Shown here: piece by piece, positions 1-8,358 of the stretch
Layout: each line of letters opens with the position of its first letter
How positions within the stretch are numbered: position 1 is the stretch's first letter
Source of the DNA: Actinidia chinensis
Lineage: Eukaryota; Streptophyta; Magnoliopsida; Ericales; Actinidiaceae
Reading direction: 5' to 3'
Assembly (NCBI GenBank): GCA_009663005.1
Contig: VIGQ01000413.1
Location: forward strand, 40,001 to 50,644
Length of the DNA: 10,644 nucleotides
The notes under the pieces: model-generated
Databases searched by the model: none
What the model saw: only the letters and a program-made list of their open reading frames with translations
What the model was told of the DNA's origin: nothing
Translations under genes and position numbers: made by a program

Positions 1-830
1 TTGAGAAACTACATATAAACCTAGTTTTTACACATGCACAATAGTCAACTGAAATAAATATTGTCATTCTAAGAGTTCATGCACTAAACAACCTCACAAT
101 GAGCAATATAAAACATTATAAAAAGAAAGTTATATTCTACAATACACAGCAACAATAGGTTACGAACTAGGGAAGGACAGGAAATGTTAAACTAAAAAGG
201 AACGGGTAAGAACAATTTAAGCACAAGACTGCTTAAGAACAAGATGATTTCATGACAAATATGCAAACAGGGTAGCGGCCACTTAAGAAAACTGCCATAA
301 ACGCTCCTTAATGGACCTCCAACAAATATCCAACCTTTTAATCCAAAAGCTTAAACGCATCAACAATCTATTGTTCAAGGAATAAATTGCCGTGGATTGT
401 AGGCATAACTTCAATCCATCCAACCATGGCATTGCATCGCCTAGTCTCATGTTACATGGACCGGGATATGGTATAGGTGTGTATGGTGTCAGTTCGGGGT
501 CAATCTAATTCCATTTCAATCTGATACTTAGGCATGACAAAAAATTGGAATGAGTATATACAAGGTATCATAAGGACGTTTAATCATAAAAAATTTGGCG
601 AGTTTTATCATCAAATTGAAATACGAATGTGCTTCCTAGCCGTGTGTCCGACTTAAACCAGTGAACACGTATCTCAGACCTTATCCAAATGTCGAGGTTT
701 GACACGGTAATTTAAAATTTATAAGAGTTGATGTAACATAGCCCCAATTAATTAAACGATGAGTCAAACCCCATAGTTGCAGCTTGTTAATGCCTCACAA
801 AAGGGCTATGACCTCTGTTAGATGCGCATC
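1..830. other. AT-rich DNA with no recognisable gene
   Basis: No open frame of useful length, RNA gene or clear repeat is visible here on either strand. If the minus-strand gene proposed to the right is real, this stretch would hold its later introns, later exons or 3' end, but I could not pick out a convincing further exon. The part around 640-710 contains GTGTCCGAC, GAACACGT and GACACGG words that could be an eroded mobile-element fragment. That is only an impression. Confidence 0.4.
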
Positions 831-982
831 TTGTGCTAATGGCTTCGAAGAATAGAAGACACCTCCTATAGGAACTTATCCTATAAAAATTTAAAAAGAT
901 TTTCCAGGAATCTTGTTTAGGAACTGGTTCCTTCACAATTAAATAACCCTATTTTGAATAAAACCAACTTTCTGTTGCTTAC

Positions 983-1165
983 GTGTATACAATTTTCTTC
1001 CAAAGTTCTTCATGATGAATGGGTATCCGAGGAACAGCATTCCATCGGCGTCTAGGAATGTGCCCAAGAATATCACACCCGTTGTAGCCCCATTAAAACA
1101 AAGCAAGAGGGTAGTCAATGTGACCCCACAGTTTTTGATGTAAACGTGGTATGTTGTTAACTTCA
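983..1165 (-). CDS. Candidate internal exon coding a membrane-like segment, family not recognised
   Basis: Read on the minus strand, this stretch stays open and encodes a hydrophobic run (CGVTLTTLLLCFNGATTGVI, continuing FLGTFL), then DADGMLFLGYPFIM and a basic stretch (KNFGRK). The composition is that of a membrane span with a polar flank, unlike the low-complexity frames elsewhere in the window. A good plant donor (GTAAGC) begins at 982. The best visible acceptor is the TTTTGTTAAAAG ending at 1166, which is weak and lacks a long pyrimidine tract. The frame runs on to 1175 and 939, so the edges are uncertain. I do not recognise the family and assign no function. Joining directly to the candidate first exon at 3511 would break the reading frame: that exon leaves two bases over, while 1165 is codon position two. 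A missing exon, other splice sites, a sequence error or a false exon would all explain this. Confidence 0.35.
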
Positions 1166-1199
1166 CTTTTAACAAAAGGATTGAACATTACAGAATATA

Positions 1200-2726
1200 G
1201 ACTGTATGTATAGAGGGGTATGGTTCATAAAAACTAATGTTTATAGGTTCAAAATAATGGAGATTCGGTATGCTGCTAATGTTTATGTCCGACAGAGATA
1301 ATATCAGACAGTGGGGAAATAAAGTACCTAATAGATTCAAATCCATATTTTATGGGTAATGTATGCTCACAAAACCTTGTACAATAACGTGTTTGTACAA
1401 TGTTAAATTTGACACAAAAAGACAAAAAAAACATACATAATAAATGAAATTTGGATATGCGTAAGTTTCTGTCTAAGATAAAGTTGACAAGCGAAATCCC
1501 ATAGAATCACAACAAAGGAGAACTGGACATACAAAGTGTAAAGATTAGATTCTATGCACTATATTGGGGGAAATCATGTTACGGAAAACATTCAGAACAG
1601 TACCTGGATAGTTGGATAAAATAATTTCAAAATAAACAAAATTGGGTATGCGCTAATGTTATGTCTGACACAAAACAATCCAAATAATAATCAAAAAACA
1701 GAGGGGACTGTATGCAGACAGTAAATCTTAAGCATTTAGGATGTTTTATGTACATAAGAATAAACGAAAATTGGATAGGCTTAATGTTTATGTTTAACAC
1801 AAAAGATCAAATACAATCAAAACAGAGGAACTTGACATGCTAGCGAAAATATAGATTCTATGCATAGATTGGTAAATTATGTTTCAAAAAAACAATATTC
1901 AAAAACTGTTGGACAAGGTTCTAAAAATCGCTGAGGCGTCATCGGGCGGCCGGAGGAGGCCTAGCGCCTAGGCGGCGGACTAGCGGGGCCAGGCGGTTTT
2001 TTATTATATTTATTTATTTAAATCATTAATTATTAAAAATAATAATAAAATGACCAAAATTAATTCTAACCAAAAATGATATCAACATAGTAACTTCAAC
2101 ATGTGTAAATATTGATAATACAAAGAGGAAGTACAAATGACCAATTTAGGTCTTAAAATACATAGAAATTAGGAGGTACTCTAAAACGCGCTAGGCGTTA
2201 AGCGGGCGAGCGGAGGCCCAGCCGCGAGGCGGGGCTAGGCGTCCGGGCGGCCGCGGGGGCCTAGCGGACTAGGCGGCCTAGGCGGCCTAGCGGAGGATTT
2301 TAGAACAGAGCGTTGGTATAAAATAATTTCAAAATAAACAAAAATGCGGTATGCAACAAATGTTTTTCGTCTGACTCAAAAGAACCAAATAGTACCAAAA
2401 TGAGAGGGACCGCATATGCAGACAGCGAGTCTTATGCATAGATGGGGATTAGCTTTATTAAAAAATTAATACAGTTACTTGAAGTTGTTGAGAGTTAATG
2501 CATCAAATGACAAGATAAGATAAAAAAAAATAGGTATGCTGCTAAACAATAAAAAAAATGGGTATAACACACAAACACAAGTTAGAACTTGGGTAAATAT
2601 ACAGTGACGTTCAGATGAGTGGTGTGCGTTTGTTCTAAGCTCTTAGCTAATCAAATTCAAAAAAGATCAAACAATGACCATAAAATTTTGGTATGATGCT
2701 TAATCTTGAGTATTGCACAAAGGTTC
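1200..2726. repeat. Degenerate tandem array, period about 125-190 bp
   Basis: A recognisable unit recurs at least seven times. Its head is a GGTATGC-like word followed by GCTAATGTTTATGTCTGACA-like sequence, near 1265, 1451, 1643, 1770, 2344, 2530 and 2686. About 50 bp later comes CAAAACAGAGGGGACTG-like sequence, near 1303, 1511, 1697, 1819, 2393 and again 3426. Several units then carry a GATTCTATGCATAGATTGG-like tail. Spacing is about 185 bp in most cases, after removing the element at 1914-2311, and shorter where units have deletions. The last unit is split by the element at 2731-3411 and resumes to about 3500. The array fills the putative first intron of the minus-strand gene and stops close to its first exon. 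No coding potential is visible in it. Confidence 0.6.
1914..2311. mobile_element. GC-rich non-autonomous element, probably hAT-like MITE
   Basis: Two very GC-rich arms (about 1930-1996 and 2184-2296) are made of repeated CTAGGCGG, CCTAGCGG and GGCGGCC words. They flank an AT-rich core of about 185 bp, in sharp contrast with the surroundings. The left end reads CAAGGTTCTAAAAATCGC and the right end, reversed, GCTCTGTTCTAAAATCC, so the ends are short imperfect inverted repeats sharing GTTCTAAAA. GTTGG lies directly beside both ends (1908-1912 and 2312-2316). Neighbouring repeat units read GTTGGATAAAATAATTTC without interruption at this spot, so this is an insertion. The length, the CAAGG terminus and a short target duplication fit a small hAT derivative, but the exact duplication length is unclear. 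Similar CCTAGGCGG-rich repeats are common in some Rosaceae genomes, from memory. No transposase is encoded. Confidence 0.65.
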
Positions 2727-2730
2727 AAAT

Positions 2731-3411
2731 CAAGGATGGATCCAAGGGGGTGATTGCAGCAACCCGTCAAAACTTAAAAAAACAAACAAACCAATAATAG
2801 CCTTTTAAAGTTTGTAAAACATTTCACAACTATAGTCCGCACCCCAAACTATAATGTTCGCAAACCAGTGTATGCCGGATTAAAGAATCTCCTACTAAAA
2901 TGTTAATTTTAGCTCATTTCAAAGCCATGGTTATATGACATTGATACATTTGTCTTAGTACAAAGTGATATTGTACTTTCAATTTCTTACAAATTTTAAA
3001 ATTTGGTTACAATATCATTTTGCACACCTATGAATTGTTAATACTTTAGCGCAGTTGTCAGAGAATTTTACAACTATAAATGTTCGCAACCCAAACTATA
3101 ATTGTTTGCCAAACCAATGTGTATGCAAGTTTAAAGAATATCATATGAAATTGTTTAATTATTAGCTCAATTTCAAGCATGGTTACATGAAATTAAATAT
3201 ATTTTGTCTTGTCAAAAAGTGATAATATACTTCAAAGTCTTGACAAATGGTTAATTTCTTGCTCAGTTTCACAGAATGGAAATGAATCTTCAAAATTGAA
3301 GATCTTGCATTAGTTAGCAATGATATTGACTTCAAATTTCTTGCAAATTTTCCAAATTAGTGTTTTACACATCATTTTGGACCCAAAATTAGAATCCTGA
3401 ATCCGTCTATG
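2731..3411. mobile_element. Probable non-autonomous hAT (Tip100-type) derived insertion
   Basis: The left end reads CAAGGATGGATCCAAGGGGG and the right end, reversed, CATAGACGGATTCAGGATT, matching at about 11 of the first 16 positions. Both resemble the CAGNGGCGGATCCAGG ends of plant Tip100-like hAT elements, as I remember them. The flanks rejoin into one unit of the surrounding tandem array: a CACAAAGGTTCAAAT-like left side and ACATCAAAACAGAGGGG on the right. This shows that the segment interrupted the array. I could not define a clean 8-bp target duplication. The interior encodes nothing visible and is itself partly a tandem duplication. Confidence 0.42.
2825..3385. repeat. Tandem duplication of about 244 bp inside the insertion
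   Basis: The segment starting CACAACTATA at 2825 recurs from 3069 as TACAACTATA. Both continue with CCCAAACTATAAT, CAAACCA(G/A)TGT, TTAAAGAAT, TTAGCTCA and ATGGTTA(T/C)ATGA in the same order, giving a period near 244 bp. A third, partial copy (about 3290-3385) repeats only the later part, with AGTGATATTG-like, TTCAATTTCTT-like and ATCATTTTG words. The copies differ by many substitutions and small indels, so the duplication is old. Confidence 0.6.
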
Positions 3412-3510
3412 TAAAAACAAACATCAAAACAGAGGGGAATCGCATCGCATATACAATGAACTATCTATAGATTGTGTGTATAGATAGAATGTGTGTTTTG
3501 GGTATAATAC

Positions 3511-3671
3511 CGGGGCACAGCGGAGAGAGGTGGAAGGGTCTTTGTGCCCGGCCAAGAAGAGGATGAGATTGGCCTTTCTTCTCTGTTTCCTTCCGAACTG
3601 AACTGCTGAACCGACACACGTGCCGTCAAAGGTGCCGACGCCGGCTTCCCATCCACCATCTTCAGCGGCAT
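3511..3671 (-). CDS. Candidate first coding exon of a minus-strand gene, function unknown
   Basis: The ATG at 3671 starts MPLKMVDGKPASAPLTARVS, and the frame stays open to 3465. This short stretch is GC-richer than its surroundings, as coding DNA would be, and sits just behind a typical plant leader (AAACCCTAGAAGAGAAA before the ATG). A second ATG lies at 3659. A possible donor, GTATTA, starts at 3510 after CCCCG; ending there gives about 53 codons plus two bases. The array repeats resume immediately beyond, which supports an exon edge near 3500-3511. The residues after position 20 are Ser, Pro and charged-rich, with no domain I recognise. A frameshift within this stretch cannot be excluded, because the other two frames also stay open for a while. 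The exon may pair with the membrane-like exon at 983-1165, but the reading phases do not match directly. It could also be a leader or a gene fragment. Confidence 0.35.
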
Positions 3672-3745
3672 TTTCTCTTCTAGGGTTTTATCTCTCTCCT
3701 CTCCTCTCCTGATCATGCGATAGCGTGGAAAAAACGTGAGGGCTA
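3672..3745 (-). promoter_or_regulatory. Putative 5' leader with telo-box and GA-rich tract
   Basis: On the minus strand this reads as a GA-rich tract (AGGAGAGGAGAGGAGAGAGA) followed by AAACCCTA and AGAAGAGAAA, directly before the ATG at 3671. GA or CT tracts and AAACCCTA telo-boxes near the start are common in plant housekeeping-type genes. No convincing TATA box can be singled out in the AT-rich DNA further upstream. Confidence 0.35.
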
Positions 3746-4435
3746 AATTAATGATTTTTTTTAGATATTTTTTTATTTTAGTTAGTTTTTTAGAAAAATT
3801 ACATAAAAACAAATTAATTTTATGATTTAATTGTCTAAATTAAATCATCTACCGTTCATTTGTAGGCAATTAAATCATCTATTAGTTTTTTAGTCGCCCT
3901 AGGGATAATAAACTAACTGCTGCCTTCTTGCTTCCCTCCCAAAATCTACTGAAACCGCGTTATATATGATTTTTTCTTTTTTAAAGTCCTAATAAACCAT
4001 TCTTATTTTAAAATGGCATAAATATTTGGTCTCTTTAAATAAATACAAAACTTAAATTTTTTTATTTGTTTTGTTACTTGGTTCAATTAGAACTTTAAAA
4101 AGAAGTAGCAATATACAAATCTTTTTTTTTTTTTTTCATTTTGGGCGGGAACCAGGTGGTTCCGTTAGTCCTGAATAGACGGAGATTAACGGTTGTTTTA
4201 AATTGTTACCGAATTAAAACTACAAGATTTGATTTATTAGAATTGAAACTCTAGAGTTTAATTTATTTACAGAGTCAAACCCTTTGTTTTTTTTTTGCAT
4301 AATTCATCCTGATTTTTAAAAATTTTATTTTTTTTAAAATGCATTTTAATAAGAAGAATTTAAAAACTAACACAAAAAAAATATAAATCCCCACTAAAGT
4401 TCTCTAAAAATATTCATTTTAATTGTTTTCTCTAA
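3746..4435. other. AT-rich intergenic DNA, no gene
   Basis: No gene is visible. The stretch holds a T-run near 4121-4137 and small inverted repeats, such as GGAACCA-GG-TGGTTCC near 4148-4163 and CCGTTA/TAACGG around it. The part from about 4150 to 4290 (ACGGAGATTAACGG, then TTAGAATTGAAACTCTAGAG) resembles dispersed intergenic repeats common in plants, but I cannot name a family. Confidence 0.4.
3822..3848. repeat. Perfect 11-bp hairpin
   Basis: ATGATTTAATT (3822-3832), loop GTCTA, then AATTAAATCAT (3838-3848) is an exact inverted repeat. The right arm recurs as CAATTAAATCATCTA at about 3867, and TTAGTTTTTTAG flanks the area on both sides (near 3782 and 3882). This may be an eroded small inverted-repeat element. 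The arms are so AT-rich that chance is also possible. Confidence 0.5.
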
Positions 4436-4560
4436 GTTGTGTTTGGATTTCGTATTTCGTGAGGTAAATAAAATGTAGACGAGAAGTTAGACGACATTAC
4501 ATTTTTCATTTTTCATTTATATTTTGTGTTCTCAACCCAAAATCAAGATCCAAACAAGCC
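4436..4560. mobile_element. Tourist-like (PIF/Harbinger) MITE, 125 bp
   Basis: The left end is GTTGTGTTTGGATTTCG and the right end, reversed, GGCTTGTTTGGATCTTG. They match at 10 of the first 13 positions, around a shared TGTTTGGAT-type core. TAA lies directly outside both ends (4433-4435 and 4561-4563), and the match widens to CTAAG if the last element base is included. A three-base TAA duplication and a G-rich TGTTTGG terminus are hallmarks of Tourist/PIF-Harbinger MITEs. At 125 bp the element is short, and it encodes nothing. Confidence 0.75.
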
Positions 4561-4563
4561 TAA

Positions 4564-5689
4564 GAAAAATTAATTTTTTTTTTTATTTTTTTTGATTCCT
4601 CCATAAAAAAATAGACAAAAAAAAGAAATTACTAAAATAGAAAAAAGATATCTCAAAAAGAAAAAATAATCTAAATAAATTTTATTTATCCTAGATTGTA
4701 CCAAAGTTGAATTTTTGAACCTTACCTGAAATTTGAGGATTAAGTCAGACCTCTAAATCCATTATGGTAATGAATTTGTTTATTTTGTAAGATTGCTAGG
4801 AAGATTGTCCATGAGAAAAATTAAATTGATTAATATCGGTAATTACATAATTGAATATAACTAGTTACAATAAATTGGAGATTGCAGAAAAGAGTTTTTT
4901 TAAAAGGCAAAAACAAATTAGCCACTAAAAATAAGAGTTTAAATTTATTTTCCTTAAGTTTGCAAAGTCACTTTTGGTTTCCAATTTTTATTTTTTATTT
5001 TTCCAAAATAAGGAATGCCATTTTAGAGCTTATACCCCTTACTATGTTAAACATACTAGCCAACGAAGGTTCCATAATTTGGATACAACTCCATCAAAAC
5101 TGTCTAGATCTATGAACAATTTCCCAAAAAACAAATCCAATAATTCTAAACTGAAAAAAACATCACTGAAGTGTTATTGAATAAAACTGGATGTTAAATT
5201 GAAAATTCTGAAGTATTGGCGTTTTAAACGCTAAAATGATTTAGTATATGAGTAAATATGAATTTCAATGGAGGAGATAAAAAATAATTAAAGAACAACA
5301 AGAGAGGATATTTTTCCCAATAGGCAATCATAAAGCTATGCAAAATACCAAGTAGCGATATGGAGGGTGTATTTTCGCAACACTCTCCACATGTCTTTCA
5401 TTTTCAAAATTGCAATTGCAACATCATACGGGTGTTAATTTTCTATTTCTTAATAAATTTCTGATAAAATACATTTTTTTTTTTCTAACAACACGGGGTG
5501 CAACGATATCTGATTTCAACAAAGCATAACGACTTTCACAAAAAAAATCTAATATATTTTGTGCAACTTGCCCTAAACACAAATCAAAAAAATGCAAACT
5601 AATAAATAAGACATCTTGTTTTTGAATCTCAAAATTATCTCCCATTCTTTGAGTTAATCTAATACTCTGCGATTTTCACCTGAGCCTAT
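4564..5689. other. AT-rich intergenic DNA, no convincing gene
   Basis: Only short open frames with biased, low-complexity composition occur here, on both strands (for example 4882-5115 plus and 5424-5645 minus). None shows a domain, good splice context or supporting neighbours. Near 5220 a small palindrome-like GCGTTTTAAACGC is present. The stretch 5400-5689 lies directly upstream of the first leader copy. It does not resemble the promoter-like head seen in the later units. Confidence 0.4.
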
Positions 5690-5690
5690 T

Positions 5691-5774
5691 CTCACTCTAC
5701 CCATGGCCTCAAATCTTGCTCTCTCTCTCTCAAGTCGAACACCGCGGCTTCCTTTTTTTCTCCTTTGCTTCCAA
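5691..5774 (+). other. Leader-exon copy A ending at a GTAATTTTC donor
   Basis: This CT-rich stretch ends at GCTTCCAA, followed by GTAATTTTCATTC, a plausible plant splice donor. The same exon-donor sequence occurs in units B and C, where the exon ends CAG. In copy A alone there is an ATG in good context (CCCATGGCC, 5703) opening MASNLALSLSSRTPRLPFFL, which runs to the donor. B and C read ATA or ATT at that place, so translation was probably not the original role and the exon is best seen as a 5' UTR exon. No following coding exon is visible. Confidence 0.45.
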
Positions 5775-5997
5775 GTAATTTTCATTCATTTCCTTTCATA
5801 TTTTTTTGTGATTTTGTTTGAATAGACTAGGATTGTATACATAAATAGTGATCTTTCTAACACTAGATTTTCAGAAACTATAACATATTGCATAAATTTT
5901 CTAGCTTGAAGTTAATCATCGTCTGTAAAACCACTTGAACTTTTGCATTTTAATACCAAAAGACGTCTTGTTGTGTTTGTAAATACAACTGTATAAT

Positions 5998-6451
5998 AGC
6001 ATCTCCAGTCCAATCCTCTTAGATTTAGAGGAATTTCATTATTTAATTCATACTTCAACTTCATTTTTATCTTTACTTTAACACTAAATAATTTGTCCAT
6101 TTTTTTTCCAAATTCAATAATTTATGATAAAGTGCTTTGAGAATTTTATTGTTTAATTATATTATCAATTTAAAAACTATAAATAGTTCATATAGATCTC
6201 CTTAAAAAGTGTTGACGATCTCTTTTTAATGATACTAATTTTAAATGATTCAATATATTATTTGTTTACAAATACTTTTTCCAAATACAATAAAAAATAT
6301 AAAGGTATGAGTTATCCTCTAATATATAGTATTAAAAAATATTTTCAAAATATACGGATATGAGTCATCTTTTAAATAGACGAGTGTTTACGAGGATGAG
6401 TTGGAGTTCTCAACCCTCCAAAATGAAACTCATAAGGTGTTTGGAGATGCT
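5998..6451. mobile_element. MITE-like inverted-repeat element 1, copy in unit A
   Basis: AGCATCTCCA at 5998-6007 and TGGAGATGCT at 6442-6451 form the terminal inverted repeat. Just inside the left end is CCAATCCTCTTAGATTTAGAGG. The interior is AT-rich with no coding sequence. GAGCATCTCCAA-type ends are familiar from plant MITEs. The superfamily is not clear and I see no definite target duplication. Confidence 0.5.
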
Positions 6452-6507
6452 TCTACCCCATCTATATTTTTTTTTTTTCCCTCCATTTAAGTGGATGTAA
6501 TCAACTC

Positions 6508-6876
6508 TCACCTCGAGACACTATCCCTTCCATACCATCCCAAACTCCCCTTGTGAGCTCCAATCATGAGGTTGGATGTCCAAATGTGGGCCGTAATGAC
6601 GTCATCCATGTAAATACAAGAAAAAAAAAAATCATATTTTAATTTTATGAAATGAGCCTTCTGAAATGATTTGTAAATTTACAAAAAAATTTTTCATTTT
6701 AATACACAAAGTGTGATTTTATTATTTCTGTTTATAGAATTGTGTGATGTATCGATTTTCTATATAATGACCCACACTCACAAGATATATGAGATGAATG
6801 CTTCTAATTATCACAGTGTTGTAGCCCACAAGAGTAGTTTGGATGAGTATGGAGGGATATAGTCTCTCTCACCTCT
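6508..6876. mobile_element. MITE-like inverted-repeat element 2, copy in unit A
   Basis: The left arm (about 6508-6566) contains CCTCGAGACACTATCCCTTC, CATACCATCC, AAACT and CTTGTGAGCTCC. The right arm (about 6821-6876), reversed, contains GAGAGACTATATCCCTCC, CATACTCATCC, AAACT and CTTGTGGGCTAC in the same order. This gives imperfect inverted arms of about 50 bp around an AT-rich core of about 255 bp. No coding sequence is present. Confidence 0.6.
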
Positions 6877-7058
6877 CCTGTTTAAGTGTTAAGAAATGAG
6901 ATTGGCTACAAATTCTGTAAGACCATGTTCAAGCATTACAAATTTAATCGATTTGAAATAAATACACTACAAAGTTGAAGTTAATTGTGAACTTTTTTTA
7001 TATATTTTTTTTAATTTACTGAATTTTTATCCAACACAATTTAAAAAAAAACTAGGAA

Positions 7059-7074
7059 GAAACCATTGTTTCCA
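7059..7074. promoter_or_regulatory. Head motif of unit B, degenerate copy of the GAAACAATTGTTTC palindrome
   Basis: GAAACCATTGTTTCCA stands at the start of unit B, with one change breaking the palindrome that is perfect at 8607 and 10486. It sits about 300 bp upstream of the splice donor. A promoter role is only inferred from its position ahead of a leader exon. Confidence 0.3.
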
Positions 7075-7249
7075 CAATGTCTTTTAGCCTCCCCGAGTCT
7101 TTGTCTTTGTTTATGAAAATGGACAATTATTGCTTTCTATTGTGCCCACAATTCCACCAAGTCTTGCAGTCTCAGTTTGACTGGCAAAAAAACAACCTAG
7201 ACTTTAATTACCTTTTCCATTTTTTCTCAATCCATTTGCCACAACTTCC

Positions 7250-7364
7250 TCTCTCTACAATTAGTTTTCCGGGGAATCTCCATCTACCCATAACCTCAAA
7301 TCTCCATCTCTCTCAAGTTTGGACGTCGCGTCATTTGCATTTTTTTGACCTTCTTTGCGTTCAG
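7250..7364 (+). other. Leader-exon copy B ending CAG|GTAATTTTC
   Basis: A CT-rich stretch (CTCTCTACAATTAG, CATCTACCCATAACCTCAAA, CTCCATCTCTCTCAAG) ends in GCGTTCAG followed by GTAATTTTCATCG, a good plant donor. About 85 bp beyond the donor comes CTAACCCTAAC (7446-7456), a telo-box-like word that also occurs after leader C. An open frame crosses the exon, but it is not conserved in A or C, so this is probably an untranslated exon. The 5' edge is a guess. Confidence 0.4.
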
Positions 7365-7593
7365 GTAATTTTCATCGTTTTTATTTCTTGTTCTTTGTGA
7401 TTTGTTTGAATATAGTCGGAATTATATGTATACGCATGTTACTTCCTAACCCTAACTTTTTAGAGTTGATACCATCTGCATACTTTTCTTGTTTAAAGTT
7501 AATCAATTATCAGTAAAGAAGAAAACCACTTGAAGCTTTTGTAATTTTAAGAACAAAATAGTCATTTTTTGTGTTGTAAATACGTGTTATAAG

Positions 7594-8060
7594 AGCGCTC
7601 CAATCAATCCTCTTAGATTTAGAGGATGTGCGTTATTATTCATACTCACAACTTCATTTTGTATCTTTATTTAACATTTCTCCAACTTTTCAAGTCTAAT
7701 ATTTGTCCTTTTTTTTTCTTCAAAATGCAATAGTTTATCCTGCCCGTGCTTGGAGCCTCTTTTCTTGTTTCATCTACTTCTCAATTTAACACATACATCC
7801 TCGTTGATCATTGATCTCCCTTAAAAGTATTGAAGAATCTTTGCACGTGTACTAATTTCGTAAAAAAAAAAAAAAACAAAAAATTATTGAATGTAATATT
7901 TGTTTACAATCCTTTTCAAATACAATAAAAAATATCAAGGATAATGAGTCATCATCTAATAATAAGTATAAAAAATCATCTCTTAAATATATTATGTTTA
8001 GAGTATGAGTTTAGTTCTCGACCCTCTAAGATGAAGATTGAGGAAGTGTGTGGAGATGCT
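7594..8060. mobile_element. MITE-like element 1, copy in unit B
   Basis: The left end AGCGCTCCAATCAATCCTCT and the right end TGGAGATGCT (8051-8060) correspond to the ends of the copy at 5998-6451. The same CTCTTAGATTTAGAGG block follows the left end. The position relative to the upstream donor is nearly the same in A and B (about 225-230 bp), so the insertion predates the duplication. An A-run of 14 lies at about 7862. Confidence 0.5.
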
Positions 8061-8110
8061 TCTACCCACCTCATTTTTTTCTTCCATTTTAGGGGAATCA
8101 TATCAACTTA

Positions 8111-8358
8111 TACCTTGAGACACTATCCCTCATACCATCCAAACCCCCTTGCGACTGAGATGAATTTATAAAGTTAAATTGTTCATTTTATAAAAATAAT
8201 ATGATTTATTCATGGTTTATGATATGTTATTTATCTAATTTTTTATATAATGACCATCACTCATGAGGTATAACGAGATGAATGCTCTAATTTACTAGTT
8301 TGCCCACAAAGGAGTTTGGTTGAGTATGGAGGGAATAGAGTCCTTAGGTGAGATGTAT
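8111..8358. mobile_element. MITE-like element 2, copy in unit B (core shortened)
   Basis: The left arm CCTTGAGACACTATCCCTCA, CATACCATCCAAACCCCCTT and the right arm GCCCACAAAGGAGTTTGG, TTGAGTATGGAGGGAATAGA are reverse complements of each other. They match the arms at 6508-6876. The core between them is about 120 bp shorter than in unit A. No coding content is visible. Confidence 0.6.

Larger units (their letters stand above)
5690..7040 (+). repeat. Repeat unit A of the leader-exon array (5' truncated)
   Basis: This is the first of three diverged direct copies. It starts in the leader exon (CTCTACCCATGGCCTCAAATC), lacking the promoter-like head seen in the later units. It then carries the donor at 5775, intron-like sequence, a first MITE-like inverted repeat (5998-6451), a second one (6508-6876), and a tail with CAAGCATTACAAATTTAATC and TTTTTATCCAACACAATTTA words. 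Nearly the same order of landmarks recurs in unit B (7041-8575). The copies differ by many substitutions and indels, so they are old. The spacing between donors A and B is 1,590 bp. Confidence 0.65.

Noticed and set aside
1200..3500. A CRISPR-like array, because of the repeated units
   Set aside because: The repeats are long, diverged and without uniform spacers, there are no cas genes, and the sequence looks like plant nuclear DNA.
4882..5180. Two overlapping plus-strand frames of 77 and 68 codons
   Set aside because: They are Lys/Asn/Phe-rich, as expected from AT-rich DNA, with no domain, leader or splice context.
5424..5645. A 73-codon minus-strand frame
   Set aside because: No recognised domain, no start context, and no conservation can be judged within the window. 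It may be chance.
5912..6100. A 62-codon minus-strand frame
   Set aside because: It lies across the end of MITE-like element 1 and the intron-like block. The parallel region in unit B does not keep the frame.
7077..7400. A 107-codon plus-strand frame over leader B
   Set aside because: It crosses the splice donor at 7365, is made mainly of His, Phe, Leu and Ser from CT-rich DNA, and is interrupted in the equivalent parts of units A and C.
7944..8171. A 75-codon plus-strand frame
   Set aside because: It spans the right end of MITE 1 and the left arm of MITE 2 in unit B and is not kept in unit A.
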